Part shown: piece after piece, positions 1 through 9,977 of the stretch | How the letters are laid out: each line of letters opens with the position of its first letter | Numbering within the stretch: position 1 is the stretch's first letter | Assembly: GCF_007860185.1 (NCBI RefSeq) | Contig: NZ_SJPY01000003.1 | Location: forward strand, 434,001 to 498,000 | Length of the DNA stretch: 64,000 bases | Source of the DNA: Novipirellula aureliae | Lineage (GTDB): Bacteria; Planctomycetota; Planctomycetia; Pirellulales; Pirellulaceae | Reading direction: 5' to 3' | Position numbers and translations under genes: made by a program | The notes under the pieces: model-generated | Told to the model about the DNA's origin: nothing | What the model saw: the letters and a program-made list of their open reading frames with translations, nothing else | Database searches by the model: none

Positions 1-843
1 GCCGGTGCGATTCGAAATGCCACCGCAAAGCTACGTCCCCATGAATTTGAGATTGCGATCGACTGCCAGGGTGCTACAAAATCGGCTCTCGCCGGGCGGA
101 TTTCCGGTGCGAAACAACGCATCGGGTACGCGGGAAGGTACAGTAACCCCATCGGCCGCTGGATGAACAACGTGCGAGTGGAACCCGCTTTTCGACATTT
201 AACCGACCGCTCACTCGAACTACTCACACCACTTGGAATCCATTCGCCCGACATTCGATGGGATTTACCGATACCGGAAACGGCGGCCTTGTGGGCAAAT
301 CGCTGGCGACGGTCGATGAAACATCCTCGCTTAGCCGTGCTCAATCCCGGAGGGACTTGGAGATCGAAATTATGGGAAGTCGATCGATTCGCATCGACCG
401 CCAAATACCTGCGAGACCGATATCAGTACAAGAGCGTTGTCGTTTGGGGCTCTGAATCCGAAAAGGAAATGGCGCTTCGAATTGTGGCTCGCTCGGATGA
501 TGCTTCAAGGTTGGCTCCCGACACGGATTTGTATCATCTGGCGGCCCTCATCCGTACGGCAAATTTGTATATCAGCGGTGATACTGGCCCGCTACATATG
601 GCGGTTGCCGTCGGTACACCAGCGATCGGTTTGTACGGAGCCACCCGCCCCGGTGATAGTGGTCCGTACGGTCAGATTGCATTGCAAAGAGCCTACGAGC
701 GAGGTTCACATCAACACCGCCGCCGCGCCGATAATTCCGCGATGCGTGCGATCGGAGTCGAGCATGTGTGCCAAGCAATTGACGAAATGGAAGCACGAGC
801 AGCGATGGGACAACGAGCAGCGATGGGACAACGAGCAGCTTAG
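1..843 (+). CDS. Glycosyltransferase family 9 (heptosyltransferase-like), 5' partial
   Basis: The frame is open from base 1, so the gene starts outside the window; an internal ATG at 163 is not the true start. The visible part is the C-terminal two thirds of an ADP-heptose:LPS heptosyltransferase-type (GT9) enzyme. NPGGTWRSKLW matches the start of the second Rossmann domain, and SGDTGPLHMAVAVGTP is the typical nucleotide-sugar binding stretch of the family, followed by GLYGATRP. Members add heptose or related sugars to the lipopolysaccharide core at the inner membrane. The last residues (AMGQRAAMGQRAA) come from an 18-bp duplication at the 3' end and look like a recent extension. The gene converges on an FkbM methyltransferase, which fits a surface glycan cluster lying mostly to the left. 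The exact sugar donor cannot be told. Confidence 0.85.
   Translation, partial: AGAIRNATAKLRPHEFEIAIDCQGATKSALAGRISGAKQRIGYAGRYSNPIGRWMNNVRVEPAFRHLTDRSLELLTPLGIHSPDIRWDLPIPETAALWANRWRRSMKHPRLAVLNPGGTWRSKLWEVDRFASTAKYLRDRYQYKSVVVWGSESEKEMALRIVARSDDASRLAPDTDLYHLAALIRTANLYISGDTGPLHMAVAVGTPAIGLYGATRPGDSGPYGQIALQRAYERGSHQHRRRADNSAMRAIGVEHVCQAIDEMEARAAMGQRAAMGQRAA
795..838. repeat. 18-bp tandem duplication at glycosyltransferase 3' end
   Basis: The unit acgagcagcgatgggaca occurs twice head to tail (795-812, 813-830), followed by the first 8 bases of a third copy. The unit keeps frame and adds six residues per copy to the glycosyltransferase C-terminus. Confidence 0.85.
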
Positions 844-890
844 ACAACGAGACAGAATGCTGGGGAATGGCGTTGGTTTTGCCCACGCGT

Positions 891-1661
891 TTACGAACGC
901 CAAGCCATCACTTGCGTTTGGCTCGCCCCGACTCGCTTTTGCCAATCATCGAGATGCGGTGGCAAGGCGTGCTGGTCGAATCGGGATTCCGCTTCCATCG
1001 TAAACCCAGCAAGCTTGAGTTGTTGTTCGATCGCGTCGACGGAATTGCGAGCGAGGCTGTCACGCGTTTCATGGATCTCGACATAGATTGCCTCGACCGT
1101 TTCAAGTTCCGCTGCAATCTCCGTTAGCACCTGTTGTTCAGCACCTTCGATGTCGAGTTTCAAAAAACTGACGACCCTCCCTTTCAAGTAGGGTGACAAG
1201 CGTTTGCAGACCACTTGCACTTCTCCGCTTTGATTGGATGCCGCTAGCTCGCTGCGGTCACCCCAGGCGGGGTCGATCGAATTGCCACGTGCGTCCCCCT
1301 GTTTTGCGAGGTCGCCATACAAGGTGGTGTGGCCATTGTGATCAGCAAGCGCGGCGTTGACGCAGCGAACGCCAGGAATATCGTTCGCGTCAATGTTTTT
1401 TTGCAAAATATTGAAGGTGTGTGGATTGGGCTCGAAACAAAGTATTTCGCAACCGGGCCAGCGACGTTTCCATTCCAAAACGGATACACCTATGTTTGCT
1501 CCGCAATCGACAATGAACGGACGGTCGTGTTGGGGAGTAAAAAATGAAGGGAAGTCGTCGATTTGGCGGACCATCGACTCGGCCGCGTCACGATTTTGAT
1601 AAAAAAGTTTGTAGCCACGAAATTTGAGCATGATGTTACCGGTCGTTTCAAATAATTGCAT
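891..1661 (-). CDS. FkbM family methyltransferase
   Basis: 256-residue SAM-dependent methyltransferase of the FkbM type. The nucleotide-binding motif is VDCGANIGVSVL (about residues 51-62), followed by the acidic ligand region CFEPNPHTFNILQKN, the block NAALADHNGHTTLYGD and the late motif VSFLKLDIEGAEQQVL, all standard for the family. Such enzymes often methylate sugar hydroxyls in glycans or polyketides; the substrate here is not known. It converges on the GT9 gene with a gap of about 47 bases, which supports a role in surface glycan modification. A second possible start lies 10 codons in (MLKFRG), so the N-terminus is uncertain by that much. Confidence 0.85.
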   Translation of the reverse strand: MQLFETTGNIMLKFRGYKLFYQNRDAAESMVRQIDDFPSFFTPQHDRPFIVDCGANIGVSVLEWKRRWPGCEILCFEPNPHTFNILQKNIDANDIPGVRCVNAALADHNGHTTLYGDLAKQGDARGNSIDPAWGDRSELAASNQSGEVQVVCKRLSPYLKGRVVSFLKLDIEGAEQQVLTEIAAELETVEAIYVEIHETRDSLARNSVDAIEQQLKLAGFTMEAESRFDQHALPPHLDDWQKRVGASQTQVMAWRS

Positions 1662-1762
1662 CGTACGCTTGTTCGAGGATCGTGCAAGCTTCGGTTCCGG
1701 GGTCGCCGATAAGTCTACTCACGCTCTGATTACTATTTCTTCACGCGATTTTGGAAACATCC

Positions 1763-2938
1763 ATGCCCTTTCTTTCTGGCAACCTGGGGTTTGAACGGTT
1801 TAGCATCGAAGGCTTCGATTCGACGGAATTCACCGACGAACATATCGAACAACTTACCAAAAATGCCGCTGGTAACGTTGAAACCGCTTCGGAAGAGAAC
1901 GTTCATGTTGGTTTCCTAGGTGGTGCTCATCTGTTCGATCAGGAATTTGATCTTGGGAAAAATGTGATCAACGATGCCGTCCATGTGGGTGTGCGAATTG
2001 ATACAAACCAAATCCCTTCAGCGATCCGCAAAGCATGGTTGGAGATCGAACTGCTGGGGTACGCCAAAGACAGCCCGAGTGGTGTGCCATCGAAATCGCA
2101 GCGAAAGGATGCCAAGGAGGCGGTTGAACAGCGATGCGCCGTGGAAGCGGCTAGCGGCAAGTATCGGAAGATGCAGTCTTTTCCAATGCTGTGGGATTGT
2201 CGCCAAGACCTTCTTTACTTTGGCGGTACGGCTGGCAAAGCAAGTGGCTATTGTATCGATTTGCTTGAGCGAGTTTTCGAAATTGAACTCCGCCATATGA
2301 GTGCAGGCACGATTGCAAAGAATTGGGCCACTGCGTCTGACAAGGTCGCTGAAATGGACGATTGTATGCATGCCAACTTTGTCGACTCGTGTGTTTTCAA
2401 CAGTCTGATTTGGGATAACGAGCATTCACAATTGCCTGATTTTTTGGGGAACGAGTTTTTGCTTTGGTTGTGGTGGAAGTTAGAAAATGGAACCGACGCG
2501 TTGACCTTGGCCGACGACAGCGAAGTGACGGTGATGATGACGAAGACGCTATCGTTGGAATGCCCACTTGGCGAAAACGGAAAAGAAACCATTTCCGCTG
2601 AGTTCCCAACCAGCTTAGCAGAAGCAACCGAAGCGATTCGTAGTGGAAAAATACCTCGAAAAACGGGCCTAACCTTGATTCGCGAAGGCCGACAATTCGA
2701 CTTGGTTTTGCAAGCCGAAACGTTTGGAATCAGCGGCGCCAAAATCCATCTCGATGAAGAGGAAGACTTCGATGTGAACGATCGCATCGATGCGATTCGA
2801 ACGTTGAGCGAAACAGTCGACTTGATGTTTCACGTCTTCTGCGAATGCCGCGTCAGCGAACGATGGAACGAAGACCATGAGGGAATTCGCGATTGGTTGA
2901 CGAGCCAACATAAAGCAAAACAGCGAGTCGCAGCCTAG
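1763..2938 (+). CDS. RdgC-like recombination-associated protein
   Basis: 391 residues from the ATG at 1763; a TTG four codons upstream is also in frame. The order of blocks follows proteobacterial RdgC: N-terminal strand MPFLSGNLGFERF, a middle helix with many charged residues (AIRKAWLEIELLGYAKDS), a beta segment FPMLWDCRQDLLYFGGTA followed by LLERVF, then a late segment EATEAIRSGKIPRKTGLTLI and a C-terminal helix after DVNDRIDAIRTLSET. RdgC forms a ring-shaped dimer that binds double-stranded DNA and restrains RecA-driven recombination in E. coli. The protein is about 90 residues longer than E. coli RdgC, mainly in the middle. The match is by pattern and spacing, not by database search, so the family call is fairly likely and the function inferred. 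Confidence 0.6.
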   Translation: MPFLSGNLGFERFSIEGFDSTEFTDEHIEQLTKNAAGNVETASEENVHVGFLGGAHLFDQEFDLGKNVINDAVHVGVRIDTNQIPSAIRKAWLEIELLGYAKDSPSGVPSKSQRKDAKEAVEQRCAVEAASGKYRKMQSFPMLWDCRQDLLYFGGTAGKASGYCIDLLERVFEIELRHMSAGTIAKNWATASDKVAEMDDCMHANFVDSCVFNSLIWDNEHSQLPDFLGNEFLLWLWWKLENGTDALTLADDSEVTVMMTKTLSLECPLGENGKETISAEFPTSLAEATEAIRSGKIPRKTGLTLIREGRQFDLVLQAETFGISGAKIHLDEEEDFDVNDRIDAIRTLSETVDLMFHVFCECRVSERWNEDHEGIRDWLTSQHKAKQRVAA

Positions 2939-3011
2939 TGGTTCGGTTGTCATCCATTCAACTTCCTTTTAACCCACGAATTCTTGGGAGGAACCATTTT
3001 TGTAAATCCGC

Positions 3012-6000
3012 TCATGACAATCGCTTTCGCGTTCGTCGATTTGGAAAAACGGGCAGCGAAATGGAAACCAGTAGCAGACTCGCCGCAATCGGGGGAGGGG
3101 CAACAAAGAAACCGCAAAGGGACAGCAAACTCAACCAGAAGGCAGGATGAGATGCGACGGGGTCGATAAACCGACGAAGTGGATAGAACACGACCACTAA
3201 AGCCACGACGGCAAGCATCGCGATTGCATAGATGAGTAAAGTCCAGAGCTGGGTTTCATCGCTATCACTTGGGCGTACACTCGATTGCCGTGATTGAGAC
3301 GTCAGTGGCTTAATCTCGTTGACGACGAATCCTTCAAAATGAGACCGGCTCGTCAACCGCGGAATGGTTTCAGACGGATCAACCCCATAGCGGTCGACAT
3401 GCGTTCGCATTTGGCGGTGCAAGAGTTGCCATTCGCTTTCGCTGTTTGACGCGTTTTGCCAGTCCACAGGGAATCCGGCCTCGCTTGCTAACTCTTGATA
3501 GCGGGCAACGATAGGGCGGAGCCATAATCTTGTTTCACTCGTCGGGCGTTCCGCTAGCGTATCGGCTGATTCGATGACCATCTTATTCAGCGCAGAGGCC
3601 AAAGAGAAATTTCGCTCCTCAATCATTCCTTTCGTTTTGGTTGAGCCTGACTCTCGTTTCCTGGCTGTGTCAGATACGTCTTGCGTGTCCAAGCAATAGT
3701 GGGAAAACCAGTGAGTCGCGACTGGCATATCCAATAGTTCAGGAATGTAATTTCCACGCTGTGCCTCTTCCCTAGGAATCTCGACGAGCACTTCAACCGA
3801 TTGTGACAATCGGCTAAGCGCCAGCGGGATTTGGACCACGTTTTTTTCTGGCTCTTGAGCAGAGGTAGGCCCCTTGAGCTGCTTCGCGGTAACCGCTTGA
3901 TGTGCACTCAATGCCGCTAGGCATATCGCATCATCAGGTAGTTCGATCCGTACATCCGCGACCGTTCCGGGAACGATTTCCCAGCGAGTGAGTACGAAAA
4001 CCTGGGATCGATTCGAGTAGACTCGGGTGTCGGCGACGAGCGCTTTCGCTACCACATTTTTTTGTTGTATTGGTGCCAACTCGATCGACCACCTTGGACC
4101 ATTCGCAACGAAATATGCCTGCGATCCCTCCTGGCTAAATCGATGATCCCAAATCATTTGACCACTCAACGCATCTTTTTCTAATGAACGAACGTTGCTC
4201 GAACGCCAACGAATTGGATCATTCGTCAACCGAGTTGGAACAGAGATGTAGGCGGTACGTTCGCCTTGGCCCAGAATCTCGATTCGGGGAACACTGACCC
4301 TCGTTTTATCCGCGGCCTGTAGCATTCCTGAGATCGTAATCTGTCGGCTTTCTTGAATGCTCTCATCGCAGGCAATGCGAATGAGTTGAGTCGAAATATC
4401 ACTAGCAGGTTGGCGTGACCAGCGGACAGCCGAATTGACTTCCAGTCGTTCGCACCAACGGGTTGGAATTTGAAAGTCAAGGTAAGCGGGAAGTTCACCA
4501 GAAGGAAGCTGGATATCCGATTGCATGCTCCACCGTCCTTCGTTCCAGTACAACGAAATTCGCTGCTCGGCATCAAATGGTGTCGCTCGCTCAACCGCTT
4601 GAAATCTCATTCCCGAAACCCATTCCTCTTCATTGGCGGATTCCAAATTCAATGGATCCGATTCAATACGATAGGCAGCAAAGGGTATCCAGCCGCGACT
4701 CAAAAAACCGGTCTCGCCCGGCACATCGATTTGAGTGATTGGCTTGGGAAGAGACGATGGCGAGACGATGTCAATCGATTGATCTCGCGTCAATGTATAA
4801 CGGTCGAGCGTCACCATTCCTGGGTTGAGGTGCAGTCGAGGCAATCGAAAACGCCCTTGTTTGCCAATATCGGTCGTTGCAATCGCTTGAACCTGAGAAA
4901 CATTGCGATCCGATAGATCGCTGAGCAGCACTTTCGTCCGGCCGTCATCCGAAATGACTTTCGGTTCGGTTGGTTGGCCGTCGATGATGAGCGAACGCAG
5001 GGAAACACGTTTTGGTAAGGTAAGAATCCAACGCTGTACGGTTTCATTCGTCGGAAAAACGTCGGCTTGATAACGAATTTCCATCAAGCCGCCCGAGATA
5101 TGTAGTCGATGCGTTTGATCGATCATTGGATCGGACTCAGTGATTTTGAGCAGCTGGAAAGTGGGGATTTGCCCTACCGCTACAAAGGTTCGGTCGGGCG
5201 TTTGTCCACGATACCCTGACCAAGCCGCGACAAACTGATCGTCCGTCAATGCGTCAAATGGCTCTCGCGCTAATGGCACGACTCGCAAACTGGGATCGCT
5301 GTTGATCGCGATCCAAGCAGGCGGGCTCGAGGACTGAACCGGTGGCACCACGTCAGGAATCACGATGGCTATTGCATCCTCCGCGTTTCCCGACTCGCTA
5401 ATCCGTGAAGCTAGAGTCCAAAGCAAGTCGATCGTCCCTGGACGATCCACCCTTGCGGAGAGCGTCACTTCACGACGGGTTGGGCTTTGTAAGTTGGTTT
5501 GTTCGATTTGCCACTGAGTCGACAATAGTGTTGGCATTAACGAGTCTCGGATCGTTAGCGTCACAGTGTCCCCGGCAGAAACGGCGAAGGCCGGTTCCAC
5601 TTGGCATTCGACCATTGTTTGTTTTAAACCCGCGTGCAACCAGTAGCGTCGGCGGAGCGGTCTCAATCCCGCGACGGTTGCAGACCGGATGTATTGCAAC
5701 TCTGCCGACAGCTCGCTTACCGCTCCAACATCAGCCGTCCAAAGTTGCAATTGGCGTTGAGAAACAACCTCCCCGAAGGCCTTCTCAAATCGGACCCTTT
5801 CAACATTCCCACTGCCTTCGATTGTGAACCGAGAGGCCGCCACTGGTGGTACCGGCAGACTCACCTTTGCGCGGTTATCACCGCGAATGAAATTAGGGAT
5901 CAAGGTTATTCTTAATTGCATTCGTCGTTCACCAGGTACATTGACGAGCGTTTGCAAGCTAGATGTACGATTCACAGCATCAGGAATAGCCGGTTCGGAA

Positions 6001-9000
6001 TGGATCGAGCTTAATCCCATCGATCCCGATGCAGCCGAAACATCAAATGCAGATCGACCGATCGTTGATTCCGTGCCCATGGATTCCATGCTCGCATTTT
6101 TGGAAGTAAATCGATTGTCCGATTGGATTCCAGGTATGCGCACGTCCGGCGTGAACTGTAGAATTCGATTTTGATCATTTTGAACCCACTCGATACGGCG
6201 GATGAATTCCGGTGCGATCGGCAATCGAATTCGGTCGGTCGGTCGGTCGGTTCGAACAAAAAAGTCAGCAACAATCAATGGATTGTTGGGACGGGTTGTG
6301 TCTTCGGAAGATTCAATTCGCATTCGATAATTGACCGATTCGAAGATCACATCCGCTGGCTCTGAGTCATTCTCGGCCGCAAGGACTTGCCGCTTTGTTT
6401 TTCCGGAGAGATAGACTTTGTCACCGATCATGCTTCCCGCTGCGTCAACAGGTATCAAAAGATCGATCACCTCGTCGGCGCTGGATTCTGGTTTCGAGGT
6501 GGCGGTCGCGTAGGACGCATCCGGTTCGGGCGAGCGATTCTCCTGAGCTATCGCGGGTGCAAGGTCAACCAAAAAGCAAACGGCAATGAAGAGGAGAGAA
6601 CGAACGACCGAAGCAGAGAGATCATGGGAATCGTGCTTCGAACGATCGGTCATCGATAACGAATGGCCTGCTTCTTGAGAGTCTGCTTTTGTTGACGACG
6701 CACCATGTCCATGCCATCGAAAACTGCTGACCATCAATGCTGCAGAAATTGACGGAACGATCATCCATCCAACAACGATTATTTGCCATGGCCACCAAAG
6801 CAAGGCGATAGCAATATAGAGGACGATAGCAAAGACCACGATCGAGAGTGAGCGACGCGAGACCCACCACGTGAAGGCAAACAAGATGATTGCAACCAAG
6901 CTTCCGAACGCTAACGCAACGTCTCGACGCACAAAATGAACCCGCTGGCCGTCCTCTACTCGCAACATTCCTTCGCCCCATCCAGGTTTGGGTTGCAAGG
7001 CCAGAGGCATAAAGGAATCGGATGAAGGCGCGACGAAGGACTCCGATTGCAAAGTGACGCCAGAGACATCAACCTCCGGAATGGTGCATCGCCGAAGCCA
7101 ACCCGAATGGGTCTGTTGCCGTATCCATATCAGTCGAAACTCGCCTGGCTTGTCTAGGACCGATGGTTCGATTTGCACCGTGCCATTGAGCGAGGTCGGC
7201 AACTCGATGCTCTTTCCGTTTTGCTCTGCCGATATCAATTGGAAATCGGCATCGGTGTGAACCGAGATCGGTTTCATCGATGAAACAAAAAGGTCCACTT
7301 CAAGACGATCGGAGCCTTGAATGGAAGCGATCAAGCGAACCGTTTTTTTCCAAACCATCGTTGGGTTGGGATCGGTTTTCGCTTTGCTGATGATGATCTT
7401 TGGTTGATCGGATGGATTGTAACGAATTTTGGTCGTCAGCCTGGATGCTTGCCGTTGCATCGGCGGTTCGTCGGGATTCGCAAGATAGCTTGTTTCGGAC
7501 GGCTCACTCAATTCGTCAGCCGTCGGTTCGGCAAAAGTAAGATCATCGAGTTGGAAATGGTTTTCGACGGGCACCCGTAAAACCGTATTCGGTTTATCCG
7601 ACAAACGCAATCCGCTTCCGAGATAGGCGTCCGCTGCTTGACTCGTTGCATTCGAAACGACGGGTAATTGAACCGATAGCTGCTCAGGCATGGCGTAATG
7701 GCGACGACCAATCAATCGTTGGCCTCGAAGACTTCGGTCCGACAGGTCGATGGTGTAAATCCCTTCCGATTCCGCCTCCGTTAGTTCGACGTCCACTGCC
7801 GACAAGCTGACTGCTTTGTTTGAGTCATCCGAATGGAGCATCCAATGCAACGGCGGTCGCTTCAACGCCGGCCCACTTTGAATAACGACTTTTTCGGGTG
7901 ACTGATTGGCTGAAACCATCTCGACGAAAAACGTCTCATCGATCTGAGCATTCTCCTCAAGCAGTACCAATGTCGTCGAAACATCAAACGCGATACTCAG
8001 TGGTTTAAGAATTAGCGTTGGCGTCTGGCCGGTATCACAGGACAAATAGATGGTTGCTTTGTCAATCGAATCAAAAAAAACTTGAAACTCTTGAGGTAGA
8101 CTCGACCGCTTCATTTGTTGACTCAGTAGAGTCATTTGGCTCGACCAATCCAAATCACTCGGCGGGTCCGCCGAAACAAACAACGCTCCTTGCAGATCAC
8201 GAAGTCGGATAAACCAAGAAGGTGGGATGACAATGTCGGCACCGACGTTACTCGTCCGCCGAATCCCAGTCGCTCGCAGTACAAACTCGGAATCAAACAC
8301 GTCGGCAGCCTCGGGCCAGATCCAAACTTGTGAACGGTTGGAAGTTGCTGACGGGCTTTCAATTGCCCTGCCTGAAACCGGCAATAAAAGAGATTGCAAT
8401 GTCCAATCCGGTTGTAGTTCTAGGCAAATTGGTTCAATTCGCTGAGGGTCAACTCGAACCCGGATTTCGGCGACCGCGGTCACACTCGGTTCATCAACGG
8501 ATGCCGCCGAGATCGACAGTTTCATCGCGGTCGTTACGTCACGCAGCGCAGATTCACTTGCAATTCGAATCCTCGACCAAGGTTTTATTTGATCGGAGGA
8601 TGCCGATACGATTGGCGTACCCTTTGCGATCAGTGTATGCGTCAATTCGCTCGTAGCCGATTCGCTTTTGAGATGCCAACCATCGGGGAGGTCCCAGTCG
8701 ATAACCCGGAGCGGTGCGAACGTGGTCAACTGAACTTGGCTAGTGACTTCGGACGTTACGATCGGATCGGCAACAAAGAGGGGGATCGGTAGATCACACC
8801 AACCCTGTTCCAATTCCCAAATGGTTTGTCCCGAAATTGTCAGTGAAACGAACGAGTCGTTGGACCGCGTTGATCGAATATCCGCATTGACTGTGATCTC
8901 CTCAAGGTTTCCTTCGATTTCCCTTGTGGTAAATGGAGTTTCGACTCCATCAAGTTTGACCGACGTGATGATGCTATCACGAACTTGGATCGGCGGAATT

Positions 9001-9977
9001 CGCGTCGCTGCATTGAGTTGCAACGAGGCCTGATTGGTCCAAGTGGTCCGGGTCGTGTCGACATCGTAGCGTGTAAAGGAACTTCGCACCAACAACGCCA
9101 CCTCACTCGATTCACTTTTCGTCGGGGTGGCGGTTAGCTGTAGACGACTGAGACCGCCAGCTTCGATGATGTAGTAAGCGTCCTCTTGATTGTTTTCGGC
9201 GGTTATGAATTCAGGCGGACATTCCTCTAACCGGCGAAGCACACCGCCAGCGGTTTCGAAAGCGAATGAGTTGGGGGCCTTCAGTACGAAACGAGTCTGC
9301 GGCGAGGGAGGGATTTGCAAATCAAACGTTTTACTTCCTCCTTCACTTTCGCATTGCAAACTCCATGAAAACGACAAGGTGGAATCGCCATCAACCATTG
9401 CCACGAGGCTGCCGTCCGCTGAGGTTCCCAAGCGTGGCAGCGGAGCATTTTCGGCTTCGACTACCATCGGAGCGCTGTCGTGAAGTGCCAAATTGGTTCT
9501 GCCGATTGGATGCTGCACCGGACGATCGGTATCACAGCGAATGGTCCATCGCGATTCCCGACTGATTAAGAGTTCGCCATCGAACTCCATTGGATAGAGC
9601 GACTCCGTTAATTGGCAATCGCTGGCCACCGTCTCCGTTCCCCGGATTTTTTGAAATGACTGAAGAAGCCGTGAGATCGAGATAGGCTGAAAGTCGCTTG
9701 GGACGAGTTGGGCAAGCTGAGAATGGTAGAGGGAAACCGGACGAAGCCGTTTCCCTTTGGGAACATTTTGTAGTAGCGAATCAATAGGCCCCCATTGAAT
9801 CGCTTCGTCGTCCAAAGGAGGGTCGTCACTTTCGACTGTTTGGGCAGGTGCCCCCGCTTCGCTCACGCTCGCCGAGTCGGTTGGCTCCTCTTGACCGCGG
9901 GCCACGTCGCCCGCCAACGCTAGGAAAAGGAATTGGGTGACAATTAGCACGAAGGCAAAGAGGGTTGGGTGTCTCAC
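3012..9977 (-). CDS. Giant exported membrane-anchored protein, two fused modules (2321 aa)
   Basis: Start codon GTG at 9977 overlaps the stop of the upstream gene in a GTGA quartet, so the two are probably translationally coupled; AAGGTGG lies a few bases upstream. A signal peptide (residues 1-28, ending ARGQ) leads into about 980 residues rich in predicted beta strand. A bundle of hydrophobic helices follows at roughly 1010-1080, then a second signal-like segment (VRSLLFIAVCFLVDLAPAIA, near 1125-1145). A second beta-rich stretch of about 1100 residues follows, and paired hydrophobic helices at 2245-2320. Thus the chain reads as two copies of the architecture of the upstream 1243-residue gene, joined head to tail. 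I recognise no catalytic motif. It probably sits in the cytoplasmic membrane with large periplasmic domains; what it does is unknown. Confidence 0.8.
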   Translation of the reverse strand: MRHPTLFAFVLIVTQFLFLALAGDVARGQEEPTDSASVSEAGAPAQTVESDDPPLDDEAIQWGPIDSLLQNVPKGKRLRPVSLYHSQLAQLVPSDFQPISISRLLQSFQKIRGTETVASDCQLTESLYPMEFDGELLISRESRWTIRCDTDRPVQHPIGRTNLALHDSAPMVVEAENAPLPRLGTSADGSLVAMVDGDSTLSFSWSLQCESEGGSKTFDLQIPPSPQTRFVLKAPNSFAFETAGGVLRRLEECPPEFITAENNQEDAYYIIEAGGLSRLQLTATPTKSESSEVALLVRSSFTRYDVDTTRTTWTNQASLQLNAATRIPPIQVRDSIITSVKLDGVETPFTTREIEGNLEEITVNADIRSTRSNDSFVSLTISGQTIWELEQGWCDLPIPLFVADPIVTSEVTSQVQLTTFAPLRVIDWDLPDGWHLKSESATSELTHTLIAKGTPIVSASSDQIKPWSRIRIASESALRDVTTAMKLSISAASVDEPSVTAVAEIRVRVDPQRIEPICLELQPDWTLQSLLLPVSGRAIESPSATSNRSQVWIWPEAADVFDSEFVLRATGIRRTSNVGADIVIPPSWFIRLRDLQGALFVSADPPSDLDWSSQMTLLSQQMKRSSLPQEFQVFFDSIDKATIYLSCDTGQTPTLILKPLSIAFDVSTTLVLLEENAQIDETFFVEMVSANQSPEKVVIQSGPALKRPPLHWMLHSDDSNKAVSLSAVDVELTEAESEGIYTIDLSDRSLRGQRLIGRRHYAMPEQLSVQLPVVSNATSQAADAYLGSGLRLSDKPNTVLRVPVENHFQLDDLTFAEPTADELSEPSETSYLANPDEPPMQRQASRLTTKIRYNPSDQPKIIISKAKTDPNPTMVWKKTVRLIASIQGSDRLEVDLFVSSMKPISVHTDADFQLISAEQNGKSIELPTSLNGTVQIEPSVLDKPGEFRLIWIRQQTHSGWLRRCTIPEVDVSGVTLQSESFVAPSSDSFMPLALQPKPGWGEGMLRVEDGQRVHFVRRDVALAFGSLVAIILFAFTWWVSRRSLSIVVFAIVLYIAIALLWWPWQIIVVGWMIVPSISAALMVSSFRWHGHGASSTKADSQEAGHSLSMTDRSKHDSHDLSASVVRSLLFIAVCFLVDLAPAIAQENRSPEPDASYATATSKPESSADEVIDLLIPVDAAGSMIGDKVYLSGKTKRQVLAAENDSEPADVIFESVNYRMRIESSEDTTRPNNPLIVADFFVRTDRPTDRIRLPIAPEFIRRIEWVQNDQNRILQFTPDVRIPGIQSDNRFTSKNASMESMGTESTIGRSAFDVSAASGSMGLSSIHSEPAIPDAVNRTSSLQTLVNVPGERRMQLRITLIPNFIRGDNRAKVSLPVPPVAASRFTIEGSGNVERVRFEKAFGEVVSQRQLQLWTADVGAVSELSAELQYIRSATVAGLRPLRRRYWLHAGLKQTMVECQVEPAFAVSAGDTVTLTIRDSLMPTLLSTQWQIEQTNLQSPTRREVTLSARVDRPGTIDLLWTLASRISESGNAEDAIAIVIPDVVPPVQSSSPPAWIAINSDPSLRVVPLAREPFDALTDDQFVAAWSGYRGQTPDRTFVAVGQIPTFQLLKITESDPMIDQTHRLHISGGLMEIRYQADVFPTNETVQRWILTLPKRVSLRSLIIDGQPTEPKVISDDGRTKVLLSDLSDRNVSQVQAIATTDIGKQGRFRLPRLHLNPGMVTLDRYTLTRDQSIDIVSPSSLPKPITQIDVPGETGFLSRGWIPFAAYRIESDPLNLESANEEEWVSGMRFQAVERATPFDAEQRISLYWNEGRWSMQSDIQLPSGELPAYLDFQIPTRWCERLEVNSAVRWSRQPASDISTQLIRIACDESIQESRQITISGMLQAADKTRVSVPRIEILGQGERTAYISVPTRLTNDPIRWRSSNVRSLEKDALSGQMIWDHRFSQEGSQAYFVANGPRWSIELAPIQQKNVVAKALVADTRVYSNRSQVFVLTRWEIVPGTVADVRIELPDDAICLAALSAHQAVTAKQLKGPTSAQEPEKNVVQIPLALSRLSQSVEVLVEIPREEAQRGNYIPELLDMPVATHWFSHYCLDTQDVSDTARKRESGSTKTKGMIEERNFSLASALNKMVIESADTLAERPTSETRLWLRPIVARYQELASEAGFPVDWQNASNSESEWQLLHRQMRTHVDRYGVDPSETIPRLTSRSHFEGFVVNEIKPLTSQSRQSSVRPSDSDETQLWTLLIYAIAMLAVVALVVVFYPLRRFIDPVASHPAFWLSLLSLCGFFVAPPPIAASLLLVSISLPVFPNRRTRKRLS
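6232..6251. repeat. (CGGT)5 tetranucleotide repeat inside the 2321-aa gene
   Basis: Five perfect copies of CGGT in tandem within coding sequence (DRPTDR on the minus strand). A gain or loss of one copy would shift frame and remove the second half of the protein. Confidence 0.9.
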
